A stretch of DNA of 64,000 bases from the NCBI GenBank assembly GCA_034414595.1, contig DAOULY010000021.1, forward strand, positions 434,001 through 498,000. The letters run 5' to 3'. Below are positions 51,181 to 60,039 of this stretch, one piece after another. Both the position numbers and the translations under genes were made by a program. Positions within the stretch are counted from its first letter, which is position 1; every line of letters begins with the position of its first letter. This DNA comes from DAOULY01 sp034414595 (GTDB lineage Bacteria; Chloroflexota; Dehalococcoidia; SZUA-161; JAUWZY01). The notes beneath the pieces were generated by a model. The model saw nothing but the letters and a program-made list of their open reading frames with translations, was not told where the DNA came from and did no database searches.

Positions 51181-53433
51181 ATGATCTGGGGTATGGTTTT
51201 TAGGATAGCGATCCCGCTGATAATCGCTGGTGCAGTCATCTACGGGCTGATTTGGGGCATCCCCAAGTTAGTAACGCTGCTGCTCCAGGGGCTTGGGTTT
51301 GGCGTGTTTATCATTCTAATCTGGCTCCTGGTCATTATTTGGGTTATAGCCACCCGGCGTGCCTACCTCTTTGCCGAACATTGGTATCGCTGGCTGGGAG
51401 CAATCTTGCTCACCCTGGCCCTGTTTGGCATACTGGGCGTATTTCACCCCGACACTGTCATGGGCACCGTCTCCGCCTCTGCTGGCGGCAGGTTGGGGTC
51501 CGGCCTTGCCGGTAGCTCGCTGTCCTGGCTCCGCATCATGCTCCTGGCAATTGGCGGAATCGTGTGCCTGACACCTCGCGGCACCACCTCCTTCCTCGAG
51601 TGGCTCAGGTTTTCCGCCTTCCCCTCCCTCGGTAGTGGCGGTGCCAACCTCAAGGAATGGCTCACAATGTCTGCGTTCCCAGCCATCGGCCGAAGTTGGG
51701 AATCGATCAGGGACTGGTTCAGTGGGCGACGCCGACGCCCACCCACGAGATGGGAGCAGACCACCCCTACCCCGATAGACTGGGGGGAAAAACCTCCCGA
51801 GGACATACTCACAACCGAAGAGACGCCAACTCCGATAGCGCTCGAGCCAATAGAGCCTGTAGCGATAATAAAGGAGGTGCCGCCAGAGGCAGTAAAGGTA
51901 CAGCGCAAGGAGCCAGCGCCGATCCCTGAAGTTGTGCCAGCGGTGGAAGACAAGTTGCCCCCGCTTGACTTACTCAGCGAGGTCACTGAGATGCAGTGGT
52001 CTCAATCAGACAACGAAGCGCGGGCCAAGTTGATTGAGGAAGCACTGGCCAGCTATGGAGTCGAAGCCAAGGTGATGCAAATAAAACCAGGCCCCTCTGT
52101 GACTCAGTTCGGCGTCGAGCCCGGCTGGGACCGCAAATACCGCAGAGTGACGGAGCGAGACCCAGACGGAAGAGTTAGGTTAGAACGTGACGGCAGCCCC
52201 AAAGTCCGGCTGGAGGAGACATCGAAGACCAGGGTCAAGGTGGAGCGCATCGCTTCCCTGGCTAATGACCTGGCCCTGGCCCTGGCTGTGCCCACGGTCA
52301 GGGTCGAGGCCCCGGTTATGGGAACGGGGCTGGTGGGCATAGAGGTGCCAAACATTGGCAGCGCCCTTGTCTCCCTTCGCGAAGTTATCGAGACCCCGGC
52401 ATTCCAGAGGGTCAAGACCAAGTCCAAGCTGGCGGTAGCTTTGGGCAAGGGGGCCGGTGGCGAGCCTGTAGTCGCTGATCTGGCCAAGATGCCTCATCTG
52501 CTCATCGCCGGAGCTACCGGAACGGGAAAGACAGTGTGCCTCAACAGCTTCATCGTCTGCCTGTTAATGCATGCTGCGCCAAGTGAAGTCCGATTGGTCG
52601 TCGTCGACCCCAAGAGGGTGGAGATGATCTCCTACAATGCCATACCTCATCTGATGAACCCGGTGGTGGTCGAAGTCGATAAGGTCGTCGATGTCTTGCG
52701 CCGGCTGACCATGGAGATGGAGAACCGGTTCCGCAAGTTTGCCGCAGTGGGAGCGCGCAATATCGAGGGCTATAATCAGAAAGCGGCAGAGCCGATACCC
52801 TATATCGTGGTGGTCATCGATGAGCTCGCCGACCTGATGATGGCGGCCCCAGAGATCATCGAACAGCTTATCTGTCGTCTGGCCCAGCTCTCCCGGGCTA
52901 CCGGCATCCATCTGGTAGTGGCCACCCAGCGGCCATCGGTGGACGTGGTAACCGGGCTGATTAAAGCCAACTTCCCCGCCCGGGTCAGCTTCGCTGTGGC
53001 TTCAGCTATTGATTCACGAACAATTCTCGACTCCGTTGGCGCCGAGCGGCTTCTGGGCGGCGGCGATGCGCTGTTCCTGCCCGCTGATGCCCCTAAACCA
53101 ACCCGTTTGCGGGGCTGCTATGTCTCAGACCCAGAGATCGAGAAAATCGTGAATTTCTGGAGGCGCTGGGCCCGGACACATAGCGCCAGACAGGAAGACC
53201 GCATTGCTCAGGACTTCTCCACCTTAGACGTGGAAAAGTCCGCTGAGGACCCCATCTTTAGCCAGGCCAAAGAGCTGATCCGGGAGCACAAACACGTCTC
53301 GGTATCCCTGCTCCAGCGCCGGCTCCGCATCGGCTATCCCCGAGCGGCCAAGCTCATGGACCTCCTCCAAGAGGAAGGACTGGTCAGCGACAGCGGCGAG
53401 GTAATAGGGAAGAACTCTCAGGAAGAGCCTTAG
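51181..53433 (+). CDS. ftsK: DNA translocase FtsK
   Basis: Septal motor that pumps chromosomal DNA to the division site. The 750-aa protein has four N-terminal membrane segments (within 1-160), a Pro/Glu/Thr-rich linker, the alpha/beta RecA-type motor with Walker A GATGTGKT (444-451) and Walker B VVVIDELADLM, and a C-terminal gamma winged-helix domain (SVSLLQRRLRIGYPRAAKLM) that reads KOPS-type sequences. All expected elements present. ATG 51181 with AGGAGGAC. Confidence 0.97.
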   Translation: MIWGMVFRIAIPLIIAGAVIYGLIWGIPKLVTLLLQGLGFGVFIILIWLLVIIWVIATRRAYLFAEHWYRWLGAILLTLALFGILGVFHPDTVMGTVSASAGGRLGSGLAGSSLSWLRIMLLAIGGIVCLTPRGTTSFLEWLRFSAFPSLGSGGANLKEWLTMSAFPAIGRSWESIRDWFSGRRRRPPTRWEQTTPTPIDWGEKPPEDILTTEETPTPIALEPIEPVAIIKEVPPEAVKVQRKEPAPIPEVVPAVEDKLPPLDLLSEVTEMQWSQSDNEARAKLIEEALASYGVEAKVMQIKPGPSVTQFGVEPGWDRKYRRVTERDPDGRVRLERDGSPKVRLEETSKTRVKVERIASLANDLALALAVPTVRVEAPVMGTGLVGIEVPNIGSALVSLREVIETPAFQRVKTKSKLAVALGKGAGGEPVVADLAKMPHLLIAGATGTGKTVCLNSFIVCLLMHAAPSEVRLVVVDPKRVEMISYNAIPHLMNPVVVEVDKVVDVLRRLTMEMENRFRKFAAVGARNIEGYNQKAAEPIPYIVVVIDELADLMMAAPEIIEQLICRLAQLSRATGIHLVVATQRPSVDVVTGLIKANFPARVSFAVASAIDSRTILDSVGAERLLGGGDALFLPADAPKPTRLRGCYVSDPEIEKIVNFWRRWARTHSARQEDRIAQDFSTLDVEKSAEDPIFSQAKELIREHKHVSVSLLQRRLRIGYPRAAKLMDLLQEEGLVSDSGEVIGKNSQEEP

Positions 53434-53440
53434 CCTTTGC

Positions 53441-54007
53441 TTATGCCTCGCGAGGCAAGACCTTGACACTCTCCTTGGCGACGGTGGCATAGATGTCAGC
53501 ACCAAAATATAGCACCGGAGCCACCCGTTCCAGATCAAGAGCCTCTTTGTCGTTGAAGACACCAGTGTCGTAGTGTGTAGCCAAGATCTCGCCGACAAGA
53601 AGTGCATGGTCGCCGTATGTCTGATGGTCAACCAGCTTGCACTCATAGGCAGCATAGGCATCTTTGAGGATCGGGACTGAGGTCTTGAGCGGCTTCACCT
53701 TGGCCAGCTTGAAGCTGCGGAATTTGTCCACCTCTCTGCCCTTGCTGCCGCCGACTGCGGCGATAAGCTCCACCTTGTCATAGGGCAGGAAGTTCATCCC
53801 GAACTCCCAAGACTCCATGATGAGCTCGTAGCTGAACCTTTTGGATGCTATTGAGATCGCGATAAGCGGCGGCGCGTGGGAGATTGCAGTATGCCAGGCC
53901 ACAGCCATGGCGTTCTCCCGGCCCTGAGCGCTGCTGGTGATTACGGCTGGCATCCTGGGATTATGCTGATAAAACTGGCCCGCTCCTGTGATACGCTTCC
54001 TTGCCAT
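53441..54007 (-). CDS. Flavin reductase family protein
   Basis: A 188-aa FMN-binding split-barrel protein. Early ITSSAQGRENAMAVAWH and middle SYELIMESWEFGMNF are typical of the flavin-reductase-like domain. Probably NADH-dependent FMN reductase or an FMN-binding electron carrier. ATG 54007 directly follows the TAA of the small basic ORF (TAAATG), with GGGGGAG upstream. Convergent with ftsK. Confidence 0.88.
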   Translation of the reverse strand: MARKRITGAGQFYQHNPRMPAVITSSAQGRENAMAVAWHTAISHAPPLIAISIASKRFSYELIMESWEFGMNFLPYDKVELIAAVGGSKGREVDKFRSFKLAKVKPLKTSVPILKDAYAAYECKLVDHQTYGDHALLVGEILATHYDTGVFNDKEALDLERVAPVLYFGADIYATVAKESVKVLPREA

Positions 54008-54166
54008 TTACTCCCCCTTCTTAGTCCGCTTAAGGACCGCGTCCTTATAGACACGGGACAGGCTTTTCCCGTGCTGCGGTATCTTCCGCCGCTTCTTGCG
54101 GCGGCGCTCCCGGCGTTCCTGCTTGGTCTCAGCGTCCGCCAGACCCTGCTCCTCGTTTTGCTCCAA
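54008..54166 (-). CDS. Small basic protein, 52 aa, overlapping uvrB
   Basis: A TTG start at 54166 behind GGAGGA lies inside the uvrB 3' end (38-nt overlap) and the frame ends TAA 54008-54010, abutting the flavin reductase ATG. The product is rich in Arg/Lys (RRERRRKKRRK around 18-28), nucleic-acid-binding in character. The gapless junction on both sides suggests coupled translation. No family recognised; the overlap lowers confidence. Confidence 0.5.
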   Translation of the reverse strand: MEQNEEQGLADAETKQERRERRRKKRRKIPQHGKSLSRVYKDAVLKRTKKGE

Positions 54167-56168
54167 GTGGCTCCTCCACAAGCTCCCTCCTCAGCTCCAC
54201 TATCTGGTCGCGGAGCAAGGCGGCCTTCTCGAACTCCAGATTCCGGGCTGCGGCCCTCATCTGGGACTCCAGGTCCTTGATCAAGCGGGCGATCTCATCT
54301 CTGGGGATTTCAGGGACGGCATATTCTGCCCTCGATTCAGCCACCGCCCGGAGCTGGTCGGTGATGCCCCTGATCGCCTTCTCGATCCCCTGTGGTGAGA
54401 TGCCATGCTCTCGATTGTATGACTCCTGAATCAGACGGCGGCGGTTGGTCTCATCGATGGCACGGCGCATTGACCCAGTGACCTCATCGGCGTACATGAT
54501 GACGTGCCCATCGATATGTCGGGCAGCGCGGCCCATGGTCTGAATGAGCGCTGTCTCCGAGCGCAGATAGCCCTCCTTGTCGGCGTCCAAGATAGCCACC
54601 AGGCTGACCTCGGGCAGGTCCAAGCCCTCGCGCAGCAAATTGATGCCCACCACCACATCGTACACCCCCAGTCGCAGATCGCGCAGGATGTCCACCCGCT
54701 CCAAGGTATCAACCTCGGAGTGCAGGTAGTGGGTCTTGATCTCCATCTCCCTGAGATAGTCAGAGAGCTCCTCGGCCATCCTCTTGGTCAGGGTGGTCAC
54801 CAGGACTCTCTGGCCGCGGTCGACGCGGTTCTTGATCTCGGCGATGAGGTCGTCGACCTGGCCCTTGGTAGGCTTGACCACGACAGTGGGGTCGAGGAGG
54901 CCGGTGGGGCGCACCACCTGCTCCACCACCTGCTGGCTATGCTCAAACTCGTAGGGCCCTGGGGTCGCCGAGACATAGACCGCCTGGCTGACGTGCTTCT
55001 CGAACTCGTCGAAGTTCAACGGGCGATTGTCCAACGCCGAGGGCAGGCGAAAGCCATACTCCACCAGGGTCTCCTTGCGCGAGCGGTCGCCGTGATACAT
55101 GCCATGAAGCTGGGGGATGGTCATGTGGGACTCATCGATGAACAGCAGGAAGTCCTCCGGGAAATAGTCGAGGAGAGTCCACGGCGGCGAGCCGCAGGCA
55201 CGGGCCAGGCCATTGCTGGGCCGGTGACGGCGTGAGAGGTGACAGGAGTAATTTTCGATTCCGGAGCAGTAGCCAGCCTCGCGCAGCATCTCCAGGTCGT
55301 AATTGGTGCGGGCTTCGAGCCGCTGCGCTTCAAGGAGCTTGCCCTCGCCTCTAAGCTCGGCCAGCCGTTGCCGCAGCTCCTCCTCGATATCGGCGATGGC
55401 CGCCACCAGCTTGTCCTGGGAGGTGACCCAGTGCTTGGCCGGGTATATTTCTAACTCCTCCCGCTCCGCCAGCAGCTCTCCGGTGAGGGGGTCAATCTCC
55501 ACAATGCGCTCGATTTCATCGCCGAAGAACTCGACGCGCACCGCCAGTTCCTCGTAGGAGGGCTGAATCTCAAGTGTGTCGCCGCGGATACGGAAGCGGC
55601 CGCGGGTGAAGTCGATGTCATTCCTCTCATACTGCATATCGACGAGCTGGCGCACCAGGCGGTTGCGGTTTGTGCTCTCCCCCTTCCTGATGGTGACCAC
55701 GAAGCCGTGGTATTCCTCGGGCGAGCCCAGGCCGTAGATGCAGGACACCGAGGCCACAATGAGGACATCGCAGCGCTGGAACAGGGCGCGGGTAGCAGCG
55801 TGGCGCAGCTTGTCTATCTCATCGTTGATGTCGGTCTCCTTCTCGATGTAGGTATCGGTGCGCGGTATGTAGGCCTCGGGCTGGTAGTAGTCGTAGTAGC
55901 TGACGAAGTACTCCACGGCGTTGTTGGGGAAGAAATCGCGGAACTCGGAGCAGAGCTGTGCCGCCAGGGTCTTATTGTGGGCGATGACCAGCGTGGGCCT
56001 TTGTACCTTCTCGATGACGCCGGCCATGGTGAAGGTCTTGCCGCTGCCGGTGACTCCCAGCAGCGTCTGATGGCGATAGCCCTTCTTGAGCCCCTCGGCC
56101 AGCTGCTCAATGGCCTGGGGCTGGTTCCCTGTGGGCTGAAACTCCGATACAATCTGAAACTGTGGCAT
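54129..56168 (-). CDS. uvrB: Excinuclease ABC subunit B
   Basis: Damage-loading helicase of nucleotide excision repair. The 679-aa protein has Walker A GVTGSGKT near the start, the beta-hairpin YYDYYQPEAY, DEXX-type FIDESHMT, GINLLREGLDLPEV in the helicase-II half, and a C-terminal UVR motif for UvrC binding. After GIENYS the usual short RHLSGRxPG segment is longer by about ten residues (CHLSRRHRPSNGLARACGSPP), an unusual insertion next to the DNA-binding hairpin region. ATG 56168 is chosen; the frame continues to 56264. Confidence 0.96.
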   Translation of the reverse strand: MPQFQIVSEFQPTGNQPQAIEQLAEGLKKGYRHQTLLGVTGSGKTFTMAGVIEKVQRPTLVIAHNKTLAAQLCSEFRDFFPNNAVEYFVSYYDYYQPEAYIPRTDTYIEKETDINDEIDKLRHAATRALFQRCDVLIVASVSCIYGLGSPEEYHGFVVTIRKGESTNRNRLVRQLVDMQYERNDIDFTRGRFRIRGDTLEIQPSYEELAVRVEFFGDEIERIVEIDPLTGELLAEREELEIYPAKHWVTSQDKLVAAIADIEEELRQRLAELRGEGKLLEAQRLEARTNYDLEMLREAGYCSGIENYSCHLSRRHRPSNGLARACGSPPWTLLDYFPEDFLLFIDESHMTIPQLHGMYHGDRSRKETLVEYGFRLPSALDNRPLNFDEFEKHVSQAVYVSATPGPYEFEHSQQVVEQVVRPTGLLDPTVVVKPTKGQVDDLIAEIKNRVDRGQRVLVTTLTKRMAEELSDYLREMEIKTHYLHSEVDTLERVDILRDLRLGVYDVVVGINLLREGLDLPEVSLVAILDADKEGYLRSETALIQTMGRAARHIDGHVIMYADEVTGSMRRAIDETNRRRLIQESYNREHGISPQGIEKAIRGITDQLRAVAESRAEYAVPEIPRDEIARLIKDLESQMRAAARNLEFEKAALLRDQIVELRRELVEEPLGAKRGAGSGGR

Positions 56169-56220
56169 GGCAGCCCTACAGCCCCATTTTATAGCAAGTG
56201 GCCGTGGCGGACAATCCTGC
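56169..56220 (-). repeat. Promoter module shared with the TPR gene
   Basis: A TATAAAAT box followed by GGGC lies about 10-20 nt before uvrB, and the CACTTGC before it recurs at 58187-58215 before the TPR gene. The two copies are nearly the same over about 25 bp. A TTG-containing hexamer 15-16 bp upstream could be the -35. Confidence 0.5.
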
Positions 56221-56268
56221 CCGCCCTTCGTTGCCTCCTTTGTCACCCCGAGCAATAGCCCCACATTT

Positions 56269-56323
56269 TGTCACCCTGAGCGTTAGCGAAGGGTCTGGAT
56301 TCTTCGCTTCGCTCAGAATGACA
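56269..56323. repeat. REP-like imperfect palindrome
   Basis: TGTCA at one end and TGACA at the other enclose GAGCG/CGCTC-type pairing, with the core ATTCTTCGCTTCGCTCAGAA. A related element lies at 58258-58330. It looks like a dispersed intergenic repeat. Confidence 0.6.
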
Positions 56324-56535
56324 CGCAAGGGAGCCGTAGGCCGAATTGCCTAAGAGATTACTCAGGTAGCGGTCATGGCACAAATGCGTAGCGGGGTGTG
56401 CTATTTTGTGCGCTTATCCCTAACGAGAAAATAAGCTGGGCGGACGATGTGGCCTGCTTCAGCAGGTGATAAGGTATAGATGGTGAAGGGAAGAGGCAGG
56501 AGGCAGTAAGAAAAAAGGAAAGGAGGTGAAAAACG

Positions 56536-56715
56536 ATGGCAACACTCTTGACCATTCTTATGGTGATCGGTATCTACATCGTCATCCCCGCTATCGTTGC
56601 CTTTGCGATAATCGGTGCTGTAGTGCTGCGGCAGCGCGTCCGCAAGGCAACCGAGGTCAGCAAAGCTGAGAAGGAGGCAATCGAGGTTGGGAAATGGGCA
56701 CCACATGCGAGGTAA
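56536..56715 (+). CDS. Small membrane protein, 59 aa
   Basis: ATG 56536 with an excellent AAAGGAGGTG site. Residues 4-31 form one long hydrophobic segment, followed by a basic-acidic tail (LRQRVRKATEVSKAEKEAIE), a predicted cytoplasmic coil. A strong hairpin terminator follows 20 nt after the stop (56735-56793). No family recognised. It is a self-contained gene between REP-like repeats. Confidence 0.75.
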   Translation: MATLLTILMVIGIYIVIPAIVAFAIIGAVVLRQRVRKATEVSKAEKEAIEVGKWAPHAR

Positions 56716-56734
56716 TACGACCGGTCCCGTGAAG

Positions 56735-56793
56735 CGCCCCCGGCAGAGGTGAGGCAGTGAAGCAGATGAAGGCCGGGGGCGTTTCTATTTTCT
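56735..56793 (+). terminator. Rho-independent terminator after the 59-aa gene
   Basis: CGCCCCCGGC (56735-56744) and GCCGGGGGCG (56772-56781) form a perfect 10-bp stem, followed by TTTCTATTTTCT. The 27-nt loop is long for a terminator but the stem is very stable. Confidence 0.75.
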
Positions 56794-56888
56794 AAACGAG
56801 AGGCTTACGCCCCCATATCAGGGCAAGAGGCCTCGGGGCTGGTGCCCCGTGTGCCGAAACTCCGAGACTATCTGAAAGGATGGCATGG

Positions 56889-58166
56889 CTAATGTTCCTC
56901 TACAAGCTTGCGAAAACGGGGATCGTCTCGAATATTATCGAAGTCACTGTCCGTTGCGGCCCTGTGCCTAAATTTTTCGTCCAGGCCTATCGATCTCTCC
57001 AGGTAGGCAATTGAATCAGCAGGCCTTTGCATTAGTGAGAACAGGCAGGCCATGTTGTACAAAGAGCCGGGGTAATCGGGCTTCAGCTCCAGCGCTCTGT
57101 TGAAGTCGGCCATTGCCTCTTCATACCGCTCCAGGTGACGGTAAGCAATGCCCCGATTGTTTAGGGCATCGATGTAATCAGGCTTTAGTTCCAATGCCCT
57201 GTTCAGGTCGGTCAGAGCTTCGTCATACTGCCCCAGTTCACCGTGATTGGCGCCACGGTTATTAAGGGTGATCGCATAATCTGGCCTCAGCGCGAGGGCT
57301 CGATTGTAGTCGGCAAGTGCTTCGTCGCACCGCTCCAGACGATGGTAGGCATTGCCCCGGTTGCTGAGGGCTTCAGCACAATCTGGATCCAGGGCTAGCG
57401 CCCTGGTGTAGTCAGCCAAGGCGTCCTCATACCGCTCCAGTTGAGTATAGGCGACGCCACGGTTGTTGAGGATTTCGGGGTCATCGGGCTTTAGTTCCAG
57501 CGCCCGGTTCAAGTCGGCAAGCGCCTCTTCATGCCGCTCCAGGCCACTGTAGGCGACGCCACGGTTGTTGAGGGCTTCTGGGTAATCGGGCTTCAGTTCC
57601 AGCGCCCGGTTCAAGTCGGCAAGCGCCTCTTCATACCGCTCCATTCGTCCATAGATAACTCCCCGGGTGCTGAGCGCAACGGGGTCATCAGTCTTCAGCT
57701 CCAGCACCTTGTTCATGTCGGCCAACGCCTCTTCATACTGCTCCAGAGCATATTTTGCCGTCGCTGAGAGCATCAGCTGCGCCACTACCAACAAGGAAGG
57801 CGGCGAGGGTAGCGCTGCCACTCTTTCCACCAATGCCCCAAGCTCAGCTTTGGTCGCTGGCTCGAGCATTCGCTCGCCATTTGCCACCAGAGCCTCATAT
57901 GGCGGGTAGCCTTCCTTCTTCAGCAGGCGCTCCAACCTTGTCATAATGTATGCCCTCTGCGCCGCCCGCACATCTTCCAGCCGCTCTTCAATCTTTGCTC
58001 TTTTGGCAGGATCACGCTCTTTTTGCAGTTCCTTTTCAAGCTTTTTCAACAGCTTTTCTATCTCTTCTTCGCGCTTAATGCCGAGTAATTGCTCCCCCAG
58101 CCACTTTCTACAGTCATGGAAGAATTCCTTAAAGCCCCGCCAGCTTGGTAATGAGAACTGCCACAT
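56889..58166 (-). CDS. TPR-repeat protein
   Basis: A 425-aa protein. Residues 15-70 are a charged coiled coil (KREEEIEKLLKKLEKEL). From about 140 on it has eight tetratricopeptide repeats of 34 residues with the recurring core ALADLNRALELKPDYPEALN and NNRGVAY turns. Near-identical neighbouring repeats indicate recent internal duplication. Such scaffolds bind protein partners; none is identifiable. ATG 58166 is taken, with the longer TTG start at 58181 possible. Confidence 0.88.
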   Translation of the reverse strand: MWQFSLPSWRGFKEFFHDCRKWLGEQLLGIKREEEIEKLLKKLEKELQKERDPAKRAKIEERLEDVRAAQRAYIMTRLERLLKKEGYPPYEALVANGERMLEPATKAELGALVERVAALPSPPSLLVVAQLMLSATAKYALEQYEEALADMNKVLELKTDDPVALSTRGVIYGRMERYEEALADLNRALELKPDYPEALNNRGVAYSGLERHEEALADLNRALELKPDDPEILNNRGVAYTQLERYEDALADYTRALALDPDCAEALSNRGNAYHRLERCDEALADYNRALALRPDYAITLNNRGANHGELGQYDEALTDLNRALELKPDYIDALNNRGIAYRHLERYEEAMADFNRALELKPDYPGSLYNMACLFSLMQRPADSIAYLERSIGLDEKFRHRAATDSDFDNIRDDPRFRKLVEEH

Positions 58167-58257
58167 GCCATATTCCCACAAGCTTTTGCCCTATTTTATA
58201 GCAAGTGGCTGTCGGGGGCAATGGCAGAAAACCGAGGAGCATTTGCTAACCGCATTG

Positions 58258-58330
58258 TGTCATTCTTCGCTTCGCTCAGAATCTGGGAGATTCTTCGTCG
58301 CCCACCTTAGGTGGGCTCCTCAGAATGACA
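58258..58330. repeat. REP-like element with inner hairpin
   Basis: TGTCATTCT (58258-58266) and AGAATGACA (58322-58330) are a perfect 9-bp inverted pair, and GCCCACC-TTA-GGTGGGC (58300-58316) a perfect inner hairpin. Related to 56269-56323. Confidence 0.65.
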
Positions 58331-58371
58331 CTTATGAACAACCAGGCCACGCCAGCCAGCGCAAGAATAGT

Positions 58372-59139
58372 CTAAGGTCTCAGCTCTTTGACTGCGGCCA
58401 CGAGCCGGGAGAGAATGTCGCCGGTCTGGCCCACAATGCTGTAGTCGAAAAGCCCCTTCTCAAGCGGCTCGATGTTTACCTCAACCAGCTTAGCGCCACT
58501 GCGGTACTTGGCCACAGTGGGCAGCTCGGCGGCGGGATAGATGACCAGCGATGTGCCGCAGACCAGCATCACATCACAGGCCATCGCCTGCTCAAAGCTC
58601 TCACGGAGGACATCGGGCGGTATCGACTCGCCGAAGGAGACGATGTCGGTCTTCATCACCCCGCCACAGTCGCAGTACGGTGGCAGCACCTCCAGGGATA
58701 CCTTGTCTCGCTCGGTCTTGAAGCCGCAGGAGGTGCAGCGTAGCTCGAAGGCATTGCCGTAAATCTCGACCACCTTCCTGCTCCCCGCCCTCTGGTGCAG
58801 TCGGTCGAAGCTCTGAGTGATCACGCACTTGAGAATCCCCAATCCCTCAAGCTCGGCCAGGGCATAGTGCCCGTCATTGGGCTCGGCCTGCTTCCTCAGC
58901 CCGGTGAGCCACTCCACCACGCTCCCCGGCCTCAGCCTCTCCTCCCACCAGGCCTTGGGGTCCTGGAGGAAGTTCTGATAATGCAGTCTCATTGCCTGCT
59001 GGTTGTACTCGTCGCCGATTCCCTGCGGGCCCCTGATGTCGGGGATGCCGCTCTCGGTGGACATCCCGGCCCCGGTCAACGCTATTGCCCATCTGCTCTC
59101 CACCAGGTCCTTTGCTGCGAGCGTTATCGATTCGTCCAT
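58372..59139 (-). CDS. Sirtuin-family protein lacking the catalytic His
   Basis: A 255-aa Sir2-fold protein: TGAGMSTESGIPD (22-34) for NAD, and zinc cysteines 135/138 and 156/158. In NAD-dependent deacylases the motif TQNxD is followed by the general-base His in E-x-H-G; here these read TQSFD (108-112) and EIYG with Tyr127. Loss of both conserved residues suggests no normal deacylation; it may bind NAD or ADP-ribose, or use another mechanism. It follows the VTT protein by 9 nt on the same strand. Confidence 0.85.
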   Translation of the reverse strand: MDESITLAAKDLVESRWAIALTGAGMSTESGIPDIRGPQGIGDEYNQQAMRLHYQNFLQDPKAWWEERLRPGSVVEWLTGLRKQAEPNDGHYALAELEGLGILKCVITQSFDRLHQRAGSRKVVEIYGNAFELRCTSCGFKTERDKVSLEVLPPYCDCGGVMKTDIVSFGESIPPDVLRESFEQAMACDVMLVCGTSLVIYPAAELPTVAKYRSGAKLVEVNIEPLEKGLFDYSIVGQTGDILSRLVAAVKELRP

Positions 59140-59148
59140 GTTGCTTTC

Positions 59149-59745
59149 TCAATCGAACAGGTTGGTGAGCCAGGAGAACAATCCCGCGCCGGCGAGGGCG
59201 AAGCAGAAGGACTTCACTGTCTTGCCCGCCCAGCAGAACAGGAAGAACTTCCACACCGGGTAGTGCAGCACGCCAGCGGAGACATCGGCCAGCCGGATGA
59301 CGAAATTGGGTATCGCCGAGGTCACGAAGATGGTAATGGAGCCGCGACGCCGCATCCAGTCCTGGACGCGATGATACCATTTCCAGTCGCCGAACAGGGG
59401 CCGGCCGCTGTAGCCCAGAAAGTAGTAGGTCAGCTCACCGATGGCCTCGCCGATGCCGGCAGCCAGCCCGACCCAGACTATGTTCCAGCCGAGCCCAGCC
59501 GCGATGAATGCCGCCCAGGCCCCGGGCATGGGCCAGACCGGGGCGGCGCTGCCGATGACGCCCATGAGGAACACGCCCACATAGCCGAAGTTCTCAAACT
59601 CCCGTATTCCATCGCCGAAGAGTAGCGCCAGCACCATAGCGCCAATCCCGACCATGAACGCCAGAATGTGGAGGTAGTTCCGGCGCCACCAGGAACGGGG
59701 TCTCGCCTCCGCCACCAGCGCCGGGTCTTGGTCGATAGAGTCCAT
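59149..59745 (-). CDS. VTT/DedA-like membrane protein (YqaA type)
   Basis: A 198-aa integral membrane protein with a VTT domain. Segments at about 24-44, 52-80, 90-110, 145-165 and 170-190; the loop GEAIGELTYYFLGYSGRP resembles the family re-entrant motif, and later IPNFVIRLADVSAG matches the second. The start is ATG 59745 with GAGGAAG; the frame is open to 59790. DedA-like proteins move or flip lipids; no specific role can be assigned. It is co-transcribed with the sirtuin-like gene. Confidence 0.82.
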   Translation of the reverse strand: MDSIDQDPALVAEARPRSWWRRNYLHILAFMVGIGAMVLALLFGDGIREFENFGYVGVFLMGVIGSAAPVWPMPGAWAAFIAAGLGWNIVWVGLAAGIGEAIGELTYYFLGYSGRPLFGDWKWYHRVQDWMRRRGSITIFVTSAIPNFVIRLADVSAGVLHYPVWKFFLFCWAGKTVKSFCFALAGAGLFSWLTNLFD

Positions 59746-59799
59746 TTCTTCCTCAAGATATAGCCCCAGGGCAGGGGAAGTCAAGTCCAATCATCAATT

Positions 59800-59965
59800 T
59801 GCAACCTCACCCCCTCTTCAATCACCCCCCCCTTCCCTTGGCAAGGGAAGGGGGCAGGGGAATGGGTTGATAAACAATCTCTTGTTTATCAATGGAGAGT
59901 GCAGAGGGGCTTCGCCCCTCTGCCAGGGGTTTGGGGGTGCCCCCCAAGACTGGGGGATACAGGGG
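59800..59965. repeat. Cluster of intergenic hairpins
   Basis: Three hairpins occur in a row: CCCCCTTCCCTT with AAGGGAAGGGGG, GATAAACAA with TTGTTTATC, and GCAGAGGGGC with GCCCCTCTGC. There is no ORF and no T-run. It is a repetitive spacer between the VTT gene and the radical SAM gene, of the type that spreads in some genomes. Confidence 0.6.
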
Positions 59966-60039
59966 GTTGAAAAGCGTTGCTAAACGACCTCTAAACATTT
60001 AATTGCCCCGAAGAGGAAGGGGAGCTATAATGTTAAGTT

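Noticed and set aside
54504..55235. 243-aa open frame opposite uvrB
   Set aside because: Complement of helicase motifs gives a low-complexity product; uvrB is unambiguous.
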